A stretch of DNA of 64,000 nt from Massilia agrisoli (GTDB taxonomy: Bacteria > Pseudomonadota > Gammaproteobacteria > Burkholderiales > Burkholderiaceae_D): assembly GCF_020831365.1 (NCBI RefSeq), contig NZ_JAJHPV010000013.1:620001-684000 (forward strand). The letters run 5' to 3'. Position 1 is the first letter of the stretch, and every line of letters begins with the position of its first letter. Positions 20,762 through 32,569 of this stretch are shown one piece after another. The notes beneath the pieces were generated by a model. That model saw only the letters and a program-made list of their open reading frames with translations, ran no database searches and had not been told where the DNA came from. A program made the translations under genes and the position numbers.

Positions 20762-22042
20762 ATGCTTGTCTCAATCCTTAAACGCGCCGGCATCAAGCTG
20801 ACGCTGAACGACCCGCGCTGGGGCCGCAAGCCCGAAGGCGACAACAAAGCCCAGGAAGGCAAACGCCCGGGCGAAGGCCCTCCCGACCTCGAACAGATGT
20901 GGCGCGACTTCAATGCGCGCCTGAACCGCCTGTTCGGCCAGAAGAACAAGGGCGGCGGCGGCGATAACGGCGGCCCGGGCTACGGCGGCGATATGAAAGG
21001 CGCTGGCGCTACTGCCGGCGTGGTCGCCGCCATCATCCTCTTCATCTGGCTCGCCAGCGGCGCCTTCATCGTGCAGGAAGGCCAGGCCGGCGTGGTGACC
21101 ACCTTCGGTAAGCTGAGCCGCACCACCGGCGCCGGTTTCAACTGGCGCTGGCCGTATCCGTTCCAGGCCCACGAGACGGTCAACGTCTCGCAGGTGCGCA
21201 CCGCCGAAATCGGCTACCGCTCGAACGTCAAGAACAAGCGCCCGCAAGAAGCGCTGATGCTGACCGATGACGAGAACATCATCGACATCCAGTTCGCCGT
21301 GCAGTACACCTTGAAAAACCCGGTCGACTGGCTGTTTAACAACCGCGACCAGGACGAAACCGTTCGCCAGGTTGCCGAAACGGCGATCCGCGAAGTGGTC
21401 GGCAAGAGCAAGATGGACTTCGTCTTGTACGAAGGCCGCGAGAAGGTCGCCAACGACGTCCAGATGCTGATGCAGACGATCGTCGACCGCTATGCGCTGG
21501 GCGCCGTCATCACCAACGTGACGATGCAGGGCGTGCAGCCGCCGGAGCAGGTACAAAGCTCCTTCGACGACGCAGTCAAGGCAGGGCAGGACCGCGAACG
21601 CGCCAAGAACGAAGGCCAGGCCTACGCCAACGACGTGATCCCGCGTGCCCGCGGTAACGCTTCGCGCCTGCTGCAGGAAGCCGAAGCGTACCGTTCGATG
21701 GTCACCGAGAACGCAACCGGTAACGCGTCGCGCTTCAACCAGGTGCTGGCTGAATACCAGAAGGCGCCTGGCGTAACCCGCGACCGCCTGTACCTCGACA
21801 CCATGCAGCAGATCTTCACCAGCGCAAGCAAAGTGATGGTCGACGCTAAATCGAACAGCAACCTGCTGTACCTCCCGCTCGACAAGCTGATCGCGCAAAG
21901 CGCGAGCAATGCGGCGTCGGTAGGCAGCAAGTCCGGCCCGGTAACGATGCCGGTTCCTGCGGAAGCTGCGGCGCCGCTTGACCAGGTAATCCAGCGCGAC
22001 AGCCGTAGTCGCGAATCTTCACGTGATCGGGAGAGCCGTTAA
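20762..22042 (+). CDS. hflK: FtsH protease modulator subunit HflK
   Basis: Inner-membrane SPFH protein that with HflC forms the cage around the FtsH protease. A Gly/Pro-rich cytoplasmic N-terminus (GQKNKGGGGDNGGPGYGG) precedes one transmembrane helix (TAGVVAAIILFIWLASGAF). The SPFH domain follows (IVQEGQAGVVTTFGKLSR), and then a long charged helical region. The length is 426 residues. Its stop codon overlaps the hflC start. Confidence 0.97.
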   Translation: MLVSILKRAGIKLTLNDPRWGRKPEGDNKAQEGKRPGEGPPDLEQMWRDFNARLNRLFGQKNKGGGGDNGGPGYGGDMKGAGATAGVVAAIILFIWLASGAFIVQEGQAGVVTTFGKLSRTTGAGFNWRWPYPFQAHETVNVSQVRTAEIGYRSNVKNKRPQEALMLTDDENIIDIQFAVQYTLKNPVDWLFNNRDQDETVRQVAETAIREVVGKSKMDFVLYEGREKVANDVQMLMQTIVDRYALGAVITNVTMQGVQPPEQVQSSFDDAVKAGQDRERAKNEGQAYANDVIPRARGNASRLLQEAEAYRSMVTENATGNASRFNQVLAEYQKAPGVTRDRLYLDTMQQIFTSASKVMVDAKSNSNLLYLPLDKLIAQSASNAASVGSKSGPVTMPVPAEAAAPLDQVIQRDSRSRESSRDRESR

Positions 22043-22914
22043 TGAACCGCCTTGTATCCATTTTTGTCGCGGGCTTCATTGGCTTGATGATCCTGTCGTC
22101 GACCGTGTTCGTAGTCGACCAGCGCCGCTTCGCGATTGTGTTCGCACTCGGTGAAGTGCGTGAAGTGATCAGCGAGCCTGGCCTGCACTTCAAGCTGCCG
22201 CCGCCGTTCCAGAACGTGCTGTACCTGGACAAGCGCATCCTGACGCTCGACACGCCTGACGCCGACCGCTTCATCACGGCCGAGAAGAAGAACATCCTGG
22301 TCGATGCCTTCATCAAGTGGCGCATCACCGAGCCGCGCCTGTACTACGTCAGCTTCGGCGGCGACGAAACGCGTGCGCGTGACCGCATGTCGCAGATCGT
22401 CAAGGCAGCGCTGAACGACGAGATCACCAAGCGCACCGTGCGTGAAGTGATCTCCGGCGAGCGTGGCAAGGTAATGCAGTCGATCCAGGCCAAGGTTGTG
22501 GCCGAGGCCAAGCAGATCGGCGTGCAGATCGTCGACGTGCGCCTCAAGCGCGTCGATTACGTCGAGCAGATCAATAACTCGGTGTACGAGCGCATGAAGG
22601 CAGAGCGCGCCCGCGTGGCCAATGAACTGCGTTCGACCGGCCAGGCAGACTCGGAGAAAATCCGCGCGGACGCCGACCGCCAGCGCACCGTGATCCTGGC
22701 TGAAGCGTTCCGCGAAGCCGAGAAGATTAAGGGTGAGGGCGACGCCAAGGCATCGCAGATCTACGCCCAGGCCTTCGGCAAGAACCCTGAGTTCTACAAG
22801 TTCTACCGCTCGCTGGAAGCCTACCGCGCCAGCTTCAAGGACCGCAACGACGTGATGGTCATCGACTCGAATTCGGAGTTCTTCAAGTACTTCCGTAATC
22901 CGGGCACGAAGTAA
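22042..22914 (+). CDS. hflC: FtsH protease modulator subunit HflC
   Basis: Partner of HflK. An N-terminal transmembrane segment (LVSIFVAGFIGLMILSSTVF) leads into the SPFH domain (VVDQRRFAIVFALGEVREVI) and a coiled-coil-like helical region (NELRSTGQADSEKIRADADR). The 290-residue length and coupling to hflK are typical. The small DUF2065 (yjeT) gene that follows hflC in E. coli is absent here; a palindromic element occupies the gap instead. Confidence 0.97.
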   Translation: MNRLVSIFVAGFIGLMILSSTVFVVDQRRFAIVFALGEVREVISEPGLHFKLPPPFQNVLYLDKRILTLDTPDADRFITAEKKNILVDAFIKWRITEPRLYYVSFGGDETRARDRMSQIVKAALNDEITKRTVREVISGERGKVMQSIQAKVVAEAKQIGVQIVDVRLKRVDYVEQINNSVYERMKAERARVANELRSTGQADSEKIRADADRQRTVILAEAFREAEKIKGEGDAKASQIYAQAFGKNPEFYKFYRSLEAYRASFKDRNDVMVIDSNSEFFKYFRNPGTK

Positions 22915-22923
22915 TCCAACTAA

Positions 22924-22994
22924 CGTCGTTCCCGCGCACGCGGGAATCTATACTTAGCTAGATGGTATAGGTTCCCGCCTTCGCGGGAACGACG
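22924..22994. repeat. Paired palindromic intergenic element, copy 4
   Basis: CGTCGTTCCCGC-GCAC-GCGGGAATCTATAC faces GGTATAGGTTCCCGC-CTTC-GCGGGAACGACG, with TTAGCTAGAT between. This is the most symmetric copy: its arms pair both locally and across the whole element. It lies between hflC and hisZ. Confidence 0.9.
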
Positions 22995-23143
22995 TTTTTG
23001 CTGCAACAGTGACAAGTAGCGACACCGGTTTTCTCCCGCAATACACCCAATTTCGGGTAAAATTACCGATTCGGCGCTATTTTTCGCACGCCTTATGCTG
23101 CGCGTTGTTCGTCTTTTAATAATCTCCCAAATTGTCCCTGCTC

Positions 23144-25617
<2,474 letters not shown>

Positions 25618-25637
25618 TAATTAGAAGAGGAGCTTTC

Positions 25638-26183
25638 ATGACCACCCCACCATCGACCGATAAAGACCTCTGGGTATCCTGGGACGAGTACCACCGCCTG
25701 ATCGAGCGCCTGGCGCTCAAGGTGTACGAATCGGGCTGGAAGTTCGACCAGGTGCTGTGCCTGGCGCGCGGCGGCGTTCGCCCGGGCGACGTGTTCTCGC
25801 GCATCTTCGACGTGCCGCTGGCGATCCTGTCGACCAGCTCGTACCGTGAAGAAGCCGGCACCAAGCAGGGCGACCTGGACATCGCCAAGTACATGACGAT
25901 GACCAAGGGCCCGCTGAAGGGCAAGATCCTGCTGGTCGATGACCTGGCAGACTCGGGCGTTACGCTGGACAAGGTCACCAAGCACCTGAAAGAAAATTTC
26001 ACGGAAGTGACTGAGGTGAAATCCGCTGTCATCTGGGTCAAGGGTACGTCGGCGATTCGTCCGGATTACTACCTGGAAGACCTGCCGCACAACCCGTGGA
26101 TTCACCAGCCGTTCGAAGACTACGACGGCCTGCGCCCGCATCAGCTGTCGGCTTGGTTGAAGAAGTTCGATAAGCAGGCGTAA
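25638..26183 (+). CDS. Purine phosphoribosyltransferase (xanthine/hypoxanthine type)
   Basis: Type I phosphoribosyltransferase of 181 residues. The PRPP-binding motif is seen as ILLVDDLADSGVTLDKV, and LARGGVRPGDVFSRIF forms the PPi loop region. Homologues are annotated as Gpt- or Hpt-like purine salvage enzymes. Position 20 bases after purA, with an AGAGGAG ribosome-binding site, supports a role in purine metabolism. The exact base specificity cannot be read from the sequence. A strong terminator follows. Confidence 0.88.
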   Translation: MTTPPSTDKDLWVSWDEYHRLIERLALKVYESGWKFDQVLCLARGGVRPGDVFSRIFDVPLAILSTSSYREEAGTKQGDLDIAKYMTMTKGPLKGKILLVDDLADSGVTLDKVTKHLKENFTEVTEVKSAVIWVKGTSAIRPDYYLEDLPHNPWIHQPFEDYDGLRPHQLSAWLKKFDKQA

Positions 26184-26200
26184 GCTGCTGGGTTGAAATG

Positions 26201-26244
26201 AGCCAGGGTGTTTTTCGCGATGCGAAGGACACCCTGGCTTTTTT
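26201..26244 (+). terminator. Rho-independent terminator after the purA operon
   Basis: AGCCAGGGTGT pairs perfectly with ACACCCTGGCT across a 17-base loop and is followed by six T residues. Confidence 0.92.
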
Positions 26245-26277
26245 ACGTCTGTCTCGGGATCGGCCTGATGGCCTCGA

Positions 26278-26538
26278 TTAGCCGCATTTGAAGTTCGTGA
26301 GAGTCGATTTCACGGTCGCACCGCAACTTGTCTTGTGCCCATCATAAGCGACCGGAATGCCGCCGATTTTGTGATGTGGATCGCCTTCGATGATGGTGCC
26401 AACGCCGTGTACGGGACAAGAGCACGTGTCGCCGACACAGGCGACTGGAATGCCGCCAACGGTGAAATGAGTGGCCGAAACATTAGTGACCGTACCGCCG
26501 TGAGTGGTTGGATCGTTTAAACGGACGATGTCAGGCAT
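26278..26538 (-). CDS. PAAR-domain spike-tip protein
   Basis: PAAR proteins cap the VgrG trimer and sharpen the T6SS spike, often carrying effectors. The 86 residues are essentially one PAAR domain: DIVRLNDPTTHGGTVTNVSA, IPVACVGDTCSCPVHGVGTI, EGDPHHKIGGIPVAYDGHKT and a final SCGA. The His and Cys residues expected to bind the tip metal are present. A GGAGCGAT ribosome-binding site decides the start. It is the last gene of the vgrG operon and overlaps the immunity gene by 8 bases. Confidence 0.93.
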   Translation of the reverse strand: MPDIVRLNDPTTHGGTVTNVSATHFTVGGIPVACVGDTCSCPVHGVGTIIEGDPHHKIGGIPVAYDGHKTSCGATVKSTLTNFKCG

Positions 26539-27868
26539 GATCGCTCCCTGGCGGAACAGGGGCTTCGTCATATTCGGCCAACTTCCATACAGTTGCTGCT
26601 TGATATGTTGGCCGATTCCCCTTAAGTTTCTGCCATAAGCCTTGCTCGCCAAGCTTGGTTGCATGCGGCATGGTCTCACCGGCCACGACGCGCTTGCGCC
26701 GGTCGGCCTCGATCACTCCATCGTCGTCGCATTGCCACCACCCTGATTCGGGACAGATCCCGCCGGTAGCGACGGCGCTTGTCAACGGGGTTTTTGATGG
26801 CACCTTGCCGCCAATTGGTCGCAAACGGATTGATCCAGTAAGCTTGTCCCACAGCGCTACAGCTTCCTCGTCGGTGAGACTTGGCTTGACCGCGCCCATT
26901 TGGCGCTCGTTAGCGCCGGTATCAAGCTGAATGTCGAGTTGCGGTTGAAGCGGGTCGTTCGGAGCCCCGAGGCTAATGAAATGAAACTCGTGCGCTTCTT
27001 TTTGGTCCTCTTGTGCTGGTTTCAATGCCAGAGCTTCGGAGCCTTTCCAATCGCCTATCTGACGGGAGCCACGGCGGAAGAATTTTACGCGCGAATACCA
27101 GCTTCCCCCATCTCGTTCCGCCCCCTTTAGTCGTGTTTCCAGATCGCTGAACTCCGGTATGCGGTTCTGATTTTTGTGAACCTGTATGGAAAAATGGACG
27201 TCAGGGAATTCTCGCAAACGTACGCCAAGCGTGACTTTCTCATATTTTAAAGGAATCGGGATGAAAGCACCGTCGATGCAGGAACCCGCTTCGCTCGGAA
27301 TCTCGTCGTCAGCGCGCAGTCGCAGATGGGTCGCGACCGACGTCAGGGCTCGTATTGCCGCGTCTTCGTGAAGGACACCGTTAAGACTCTGAACGAATAG
27401 GTCTCCACCAACGGGAAAAAATGAATAGATATTGTATCCAACCTGATCCTTGGAGCCGAAAGCTAGTCTATGTCCCTCGGCTGGACCGCTGATGACTTTT
27501 CCAAACTTCGGAAACTTTCCAAAATCGTTTTCTGTGAAAAACATTCTATCTTTTTCGATTGCGACCAATTGATTGGCAACATGCTGTTCAATTTTGGAAG
27601 CCTCACCGGGATAATATTGAATTGGGGCCTCAATACTCGCAGGACCATATACCAAAGTTGCGCTGGAGGGGATGTCCACGGTGAAATGACTGAAACAGAC
27701 GGTCTTCGTCTCGTTAAACAGCGCTTGTAGTCGTGAAGGAAATGCTGTCATATACGGCCTCTCCAAAGATTTGGGAGTAGCGTCACACGCGCACAGGAAT
27801 ACTGTTGATGTGACGACAGAGAAAAAATAGTGTAAACAAGAGCTATTCGTGCCCATCATTCGGCCCAT
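26531..27868 (-). CDS. Tli4-like T6SS immunity lipoprotein
   Basis: Probable periplasmic immunity protein against the adjacent lipase effector. The N-terminus has a signal sequence with a cysteine lipobox (VVTSTVFLCACDATP), placing the protein in the periplasm where a phospholipase effector would act. The rest resembles the Tli4 family: TVCFSHFTVDIPSSATLVYG near the start and LTDEEAVALWDKLTGSIRLR near the end. A tail of about 75 residues with a Trp/Cys-rich patch (GICPESGWWQCDDDG) follows. The start could be any of three nearby ATGs (27868, 27859, 27856), all overlapping the effector stop. AT-rich codons suggest foreign origin. Confidence 0.8.
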   Translation of the reverse strand: MGRMMGTNSSCLHYFFSVVTSTVFLCACDATPKSLERPYMTAFPSRLQALFNETKTVCFSHFTVDIPSSATLVYGPASIEAPIQYYPGEASKIEQHVANQLVAIEKDRMFFTENDFGKFPKFGKVISGPAEGHRLAFGSKDQVGYNIYSFFPVGGDLFVQSLNGVLHEDAAIRALTSVATHLRLRADDEIPSEAGSCIDGAFIPIPLKYEKVTLGVRLREFPDVHFSIQVHKNQNRIPEFSDLETRLKGAERDGGSWYSRVKFFRRGSRQIGDWKGSEALALKPAQEDQKEAHEFHFISLGAPNDPLQPQLDIQLDTGANERQMGAVKPSLTDEEAVALWDKLTGSIRLRPIGGKVPSKTPLTSAVATGGICPESGWWQCDDDGVIEADRRKRVVAGETMPHATKLGEQGLWQKLKGNRPTYQAATVWKLAEYDEAPVPPGSDHA

Positions 27869-29610
27869 GTCATTCTTTGAGCAATCTGCACCAAACTATA
27901 TAGGGTCGATCGTAGTGCTCGATCATCCTTATAGCTGTCTTGGTGTTCGTAACCCGACTGCCTGAAGACGCCCCTGAATTTCCCACTCTGCAATTGATGT
28001 TCGGCTGAGTGTAGCGGCACCGTCTGGTCACCCGCGTCGCACGGCCCTTGCATACGGGCCATAAATTTCGGACCAGCAGCGCAGGAAGACGGTTGGACGC
28101 CCGGGGCGATGAGGCATAAGCTGCCCTGACCGTCGTCAGAGACAATCTTTAGTGCTTCTACGTTGGCTATTTCTGCGTCCCCCGCTATATCCCAGACTAC
28201 TTTGTGCCAAGCGGCTCGCTTTAGGTCCGCGCCATAATGGGCAAAGCTATTATCGTGATACGTGCAAGCAATTTCGTTGTGAAATGCTTTGGCCTGGTCG
28301 AGGTGCGCACAGGTGTTTTCGAAGCTTGAGCCGAACTCAGTCTCTGCTGGGTTTATCCACTCCTCGCGGAGCAGCCCAAACCATTTTCCGCGTAATTTAT
28401 AAATTTCCTCATAGGGGTCTGCGTTTTTTGGCAAACTCTTGAGCGTTTTCCCTCTGTGCGTTACCCGTAACCAATTATTCCCATACGCCTGGCTCGGGAG
28501 CAACTCCAGCCCACCAGGTGCGTTGCCAAGTACAGCCGTGACCTCGGGCCCGAAGTTGCCCAGCACTTTCGCTGTTACGCTCGCAATCGGAGATAAGCTA
28601 ACAAGTCCAGGATCTTCAAAGCCACAGCGCATTCGTTTGTACGCAGCGCCAGCGCCAATCGCTGGCATGACTCCGTGCACTACCCCTAGGACTTTCTCAT
28701 TCATATTTCCGATTTTTGGATGAATTAACGCGCGTGCGACCAAGCCCCCCATCGAGTGGGTGACTATAATTACCTTCTCGCACCGAAAACCTTGATCCTG
28801 ATACTGTCGAATCAAATGGTTGATTCGTTCTGCCACGCGTATACCTGACCTCCGGTTGGACTCCAGCCAGTTGTATCCCATTGCATGCACGGGAAACCAG
28901 CAATTTGTGACAGCTTTTCGTAGGGCCGACTCGTCCAGCGGAGAGAGGTTTGGTTGCGAGTGCGCTTGCCACTCGATTGGCGGCACATTCACTATATTCG
29001 TCCACCAACTATCTAATTTCCCTCCCGAGAACGCAGTGTTAAGTCGCTGCTCGCACATCTCCAGAATCGTCTGATAGCTCTTGTAGAAAACTTCGCCCCA
29101 GCCGCGCTCGCGCGCCTTCTGTGCTTTGGATTTGCGCGGCCTGGCTGTGATCGGGTCATCCATCAAGAGTGGAGAATTTATTCCCACTTCTAGTGGCAGG
29201 TTGTGTTTTACTTTGATGACGTCGTGTCGCGTATCTGCTGTCTCGTTGACGTCGCCTGTGGGATTTCTCAACGGATCGTACACATCAACCTCGGTTGTCT
29301 GAGGGTCAAGCTGTGTCTGCCGCATTGCTGCATTGCCACGTAAGAGTCTCTCCGCCTCCGCTATACTGTCCGGTCGCCATGCGATATTTGCTTTCCTCCC
29401 CATCTGCTTTTGCCGTTCGGCAGTCATTCTCAGGTTCGAGCCCATTATTCCCGGCAAGAATATAATCGGGAGCACCCGCATTGGAAGAACGCTGTGTACT
29501 TGCGCAATGAGATCTTCAACCGGCGTGAAGAAGCCTTGCGTCTCGCGGCTTTTTTTTAGTGTTGGATGGGTTGGGAGTTTGAATCCAGGGAAATGCGGTT
29601 CATTTGCCAT
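27856..29610 (-). CDS. T6SS lipase effector (Tle family, alpha/beta hydrolase)
   Basis: Predicted antibacterial (phospho)lipase. The oxyanion-hole motif IIFLPGIMGSNLR (about residue 50), nucleophile elbow VTHSMGGLVARAL (Ser about 286), acid loop AGDQTVPLHS (Asp about 528) and histidine loop GYEHQDSY (His about 556) form a complete catalytic set across 584 residues. There is no signal peptide, as expected for a VgrG-delivered cargo. Pairing with a Tli4-like protein suggests the Tle4 class, but this is inference. Base composition is clearly less GC-rich than neighbouring housekeeping genes. Confidence 0.85.
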   Translation of the reverse strand: MANEPHFPGFKLPTHPTLKKSRETQGFFTPVEDLIAQVHSVLPMRVLPIIFLPGIMGSNLRMTAERQKQMGRKANIAWRPDSIAEAERLLRGNAAMRQTQLDPQTTEVDVYDPLRNPTGDVNETADTRHDVIKVKHNLPLEVGINSPLLMDDPITARPRKSKAQKARERGWGEVFYKSYQTILEMCEQRLNTAFSGGKLDSWWTNIVNVPPIEWQAHSQPNLSPLDESALRKAVTNCWFPVHAMGYNWLESNRRSGIRVAERINHLIRQYQDQGFRCEKVIIVTHSMGGLVARALIHPKIGNMNEKVLGVVHGVMPAIGAGAAYKRMRCGFEDPGLVSLSPIASVTAKVLGNFGPEVTAVLGNAPGGLELLPSQAYGNNWLRVTHRGKTLKSLPKNADPYEEIYKLRGKWFGLLREEWINPAETEFGSSFENTCAHLDQAKAFHNEIACTYHDNSFAHYGADLKRAAWHKVVWDIAGDAEIANVEALKIVSDDGQGSLCLIAPGVQPSSCAAGPKFMARMQGPCDAGDQTVPLHSAEHQLQSGKFRGVFRQSGYEHQDSYKDDRALRSTLYSLVQIAQRMTWAE

Positions 29611-29649
29611 AGGTCGCTCGGATAAAATTTCTGCAGGTGCAGTGGGGTT

Positions 29650-32409
29650 TTAGTCGAAAATTGCTTCAATTGTGTAGCTGCCGAAGGGAATAGTCGTGTT
29701 AAACACCTCGGTCAATCCTTCCGCATTCGTAATGCCCTCGATTACCTGACCATCCTCGAGCGTTGCCCGGTAACGCTGATTGGCGAGTGGCGCTGCAGTG
29801 TTGTAGTCGGTGAGACGTACACGTTGATCGTGCTTGGCAATGCTTTCCGGTAAACTTAAGGACGGCACACTGCCGTCTTCCCCGCCAGTGAACGCAACGT
29901 TTGCCGATTTAACGGCGTAGGCCCCGGCGCATTGATGGGTGATCTTTCCGCCGGCGTACTCCGCTTGAGCTCCTTGCGTGACAATGGTCAGCTTTGGCGC
30001 CTGGATCACAATTTCTTCAGACGCGACAAGTACAATGCGTTTGGCGGACGTGAGTTCAATGTTGTCGTCGTGCGCTTGAATTTCCACCTTGCCGCTGGCT
30101 GCGGTAAATTTCATGCCCATCTTGTGTGCGAACAGGCTGATGCTTTGCATTGCATGCATGAGTAACTTGCGGCCAGTCGATAGTTGAGTGTTGCCGATGC
30201 TGACGACGTCGACATGCGTCTGCGCGCCAATAGATACGTTTGCCTGACTCCCCAACAGCATGCCGCCGGGTGCCTCGATCGCGATGACAGGCCGCCCATC
30301 GTCCCCACTCTGCTTTGCGCCGTTAGTGCCTCCCTCATCCCACTCTTTTACATCCCTGACCAGTTGCGACAAGGGCTTGCCGTCCGATCCTCCCACCTTG
30401 TGCGTTTCAGCCAATTCGGCCAGTTGCTGCTGTACGGTCGTTAGCGCCTCCGCGAGGCCGTTCAATCCATCGCGCTCCAGTTGGCGGCCGACTGCGCGCA
30501 AGCGCGCATCCGCGCTGATGAGCACACCCTTTCCGCCGCGGATCGCCACCGACTTGTCGCTGCGCAGTTCTGCACCCTCGCCACGCGATTCACCTTTGCC
30601 ATTGCGCCTTGGATGAGTCAGATAGCCAAGATTCAGCTGGCTGTGACCATGTTCGCTTTCCAGCTGTGCGCTGATCTGCCCGGGCGTGTCGTCCATGCGC
30701 AGTTGATTTGAACGTTGGCCATTCACTTCCTTGCTCTTGATTCCGGATAGGTACTTGTCGCCCGGAAGGGCGCTGCTATGGCTAAAGGAGGGCGGCATCG
30801 TCTTCGCCCCATGCACGCGGCCGATAATCAGAGGTTTATCCGGATCCCCACCGAGAAACACCAGGACAACCTCGTCACCCGCCCGGGGCAGGGATACCGT
30901 CCCATACCGCCCGCTGGCCCAGCCGCTCGATACACGAATCCATGCGGAATCCCGGTCACTGTTGGACGCGCCTGCTCCGTGCGCGTGCTTGTGGTCATTC
31001 ACCCGGCAGGCCGGAAAGCGCACTTTGACACGCCCGAACGCATCACAATAAATCTCTTCATTCTCAGGACCGACGACGGTCACGGTCAGTACGTCCGTGC
31101 GGGGCAGATCGATCCGCGGGTCGTAAGCGGGCACGATAGGGATGCCACGTCGCACGCAGGTAAATCGATTGGAATAGCGAACCCCTCGTTCCTCACTAGC
31201 GTGAGTGAGGGCCCCACTTTCGCTGGCCCAACGGTTCAGGTCACATAACCGCCGGACGCGCTCATCCAGTGTTTTAGGCAGGTTGTTCGCTGCCTCAATG
31301 CGTAGTTCAGTGACGACGAACTGGCGCTCTTTTACAGGGTGGGAATCGATTTCTGGATGTCCGGATATCGTGTTCCACTCTCCGCAGCACATTTGCCGGT
31401 CGCTGCCTTCGCCCTGGAAAAATTTGGCTTCATACTCATGGCGTTGCATGCGGAGCGATCCCAGGCTGCGGTAGTCGTTACCGTCGTCGCCCGCGTGTGG
31501 AGGGTCGATCAGGTAGTCGTCAAGACTCGAAGCGAACTGGTTTCCCAGCGGGCCCTGGTCCTGGTTGCTCAACAGTTCGCTGCCCATCGACCAGGCCTGG
31601 GCATAGTCCCAACTGCGGCGCGTGGTGCTGCCTGGGCTCAGGTTGCGCACGGCTTGCCACGCGGTGATTGAGTCGCGCTGTTCAGTACCATCGTCCCGGT
31701 GATAGCGAATTTCGCCCGCCGCATTCTCCTCAAGCGATGTGGGATCGTCGAACAGCACCAAGGTGTGCAGTGGGGTGCCGCTGCTGTCGCGCTCAGAAGC
31801 GATACCCGGTTTGATGAACCATGCAATCCCGCGTCGTTTCCACAGGCGCCGCAGGAATGCCGCGTTCGACTCGTTGTACTGCATCGTGAACTCACGCTGC
31901 GGGTAACGCTTCAAGTGCACCAGGTCGAAATCGAACGCGCGGGCGACAATCGGGTTGGTTTCACGCCATTCGCGGAGCATCACATTCGTGATATCGACTT
32001 CGCTGGCATTCCGAAAAACCCGGGTGTTGCAGGTTTTCTCCATCAGCGACAGAGCGTCGCGGATGACTAGTTGATATAGCGCGAGACCTCCATCGCTCTG
32101 GCCCTCCACCGCGCTTGCGACCAATCCGCACACGGCGCGCAAGCCGCCGGAATCTGTTACGAACTGCAACTCGACAGCGTTTGCTATGAATTGTTTAAGC
32201 GGCAGCCCGGCTTTGGTGGAAACGCATAGCAGAACGTATTCGAGGCCGCCGCACATGGTTTCGACACCGCGGACATGCCTGATCAGCAGCGAGTCGTCAT
32301 GCACACCATTCTCGTTCCACATGCGTAGTCGAATAGGGCGGTTCTTCCCGGTTAAACCTGTCAATTCCATGGCAAGCGTGTTCAGTGTCATTGCGCGCTT
32401 CTCCGACAT
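29650..32409 (-). CDS. vgrG: VgrG spike protein with DUF2345 and transthyretin-like tail
   Basis: T6SS spike of 919 residues. The gp27-like region (YPQREFTMQYNESNAAFLRR) occupies about the first 400 residues. The gp5 OB-fold follows (DSAWIRVSSGWASGRYGTVS, GDEVVLVFLGGDPDKPLIIG), then a DUF2345 beta-helix extension. A final domain of about 60 residues (VRLTDYNTAAPLANQRYRAT to the end) resembles a transthyretin/carboxypeptidase-regulatory fold. In EAEC VgrG1 such a tail binds the Tle1 lipase, so it may recruit the lipase encoded 39 bases downstream. No tss genes lie nearby; this is an orphan cargo island. Confidence 0.94.
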   Translation of the reverse strand: MSEKRAMTLNTLAMELTGLTGKNRPIRLRMWNENGVHDDSLLIRHVRGVETMCGGLEYVLLCVSTKAGLPLKQFIANAVELQFVTDSGGLRAVCGLVASAVEGQSDGGLALYQLVIRDALSLMEKTCNTRVFRNASEVDITNVMLREWRETNPIVARAFDFDLVHLKRYPQREFTMQYNESNAAFLRRLWKRRGIAWFIKPGIASERDSSGTPLHTLVLFDDPTSLEENAAGEIRYHRDDGTEQRDSITAWQAVRNLSPGSTTRRSWDYAQAWSMGSELLSNQDQGPLGNQFASSLDDYLIDPPHAGDDGNDYRSLGSLRMQRHEYEAKFFQGEGSDRQMCCGEWNTISGHPEIDSHPVKERQFVVTELRIEAANNLPKTLDERVRRLCDLNRWASESGALTHASEERGVRYSNRFTCVRRGIPIVPAYDPRIDLPRTDVLTVTVVGPENEEIYCDAFGRVKVRFPACRVNDHKHAHGAGASNSDRDSAWIRVSSGWASGRYGTVSLPRAGDEVVLVFLGGDPDKPLIIGRVHGAKTMPPSFSHSSALPGDKYLSGIKSKEVNGQRSNQLRMDDTPGQISAQLESEHGHSQLNLGYLTHPRRNGKGESRGEGAELRSDKSVAIRGGKGVLISADARLRAVGRQLERDGLNGLAEALTTVQQQLAELAETHKVGGSDGKPLSQLVRDVKEWDEGGTNGAKQSGDDGRPVIAIEAPGGMLLGSQANVSIGAQTHVDVVSIGNTQLSTGRKLLMHAMQSISLFAHKMGMKFTAASGKVEIQAHDDNIELTSAKRIVLVASEEIVIQAPKLTIVTQGAQAEYAGGKITHQCAGAYAVKSANVAFTGGEDGSVPSLSLPESIAKHDQRVRLTDYNTAAPLANQRYRATLEDGQVIEGITNAEGLTEVFNTTIPFGSYTIEAIFD

Positions 32410-32569
32410 AGCCGACTCCGTTTGAGCCGTGCGAAGCGACTACGTTGAACCAGTTGCGGCCGAGCATATTGCGATCAGTCAAGATTCAGTTGCCGCGCAA
32501 TGCTCGACTGTTATCGTCCAGCTCGCTTGGTTAGCGTTATCATTCGGTACCTCTTGCCAAAATTCCATC

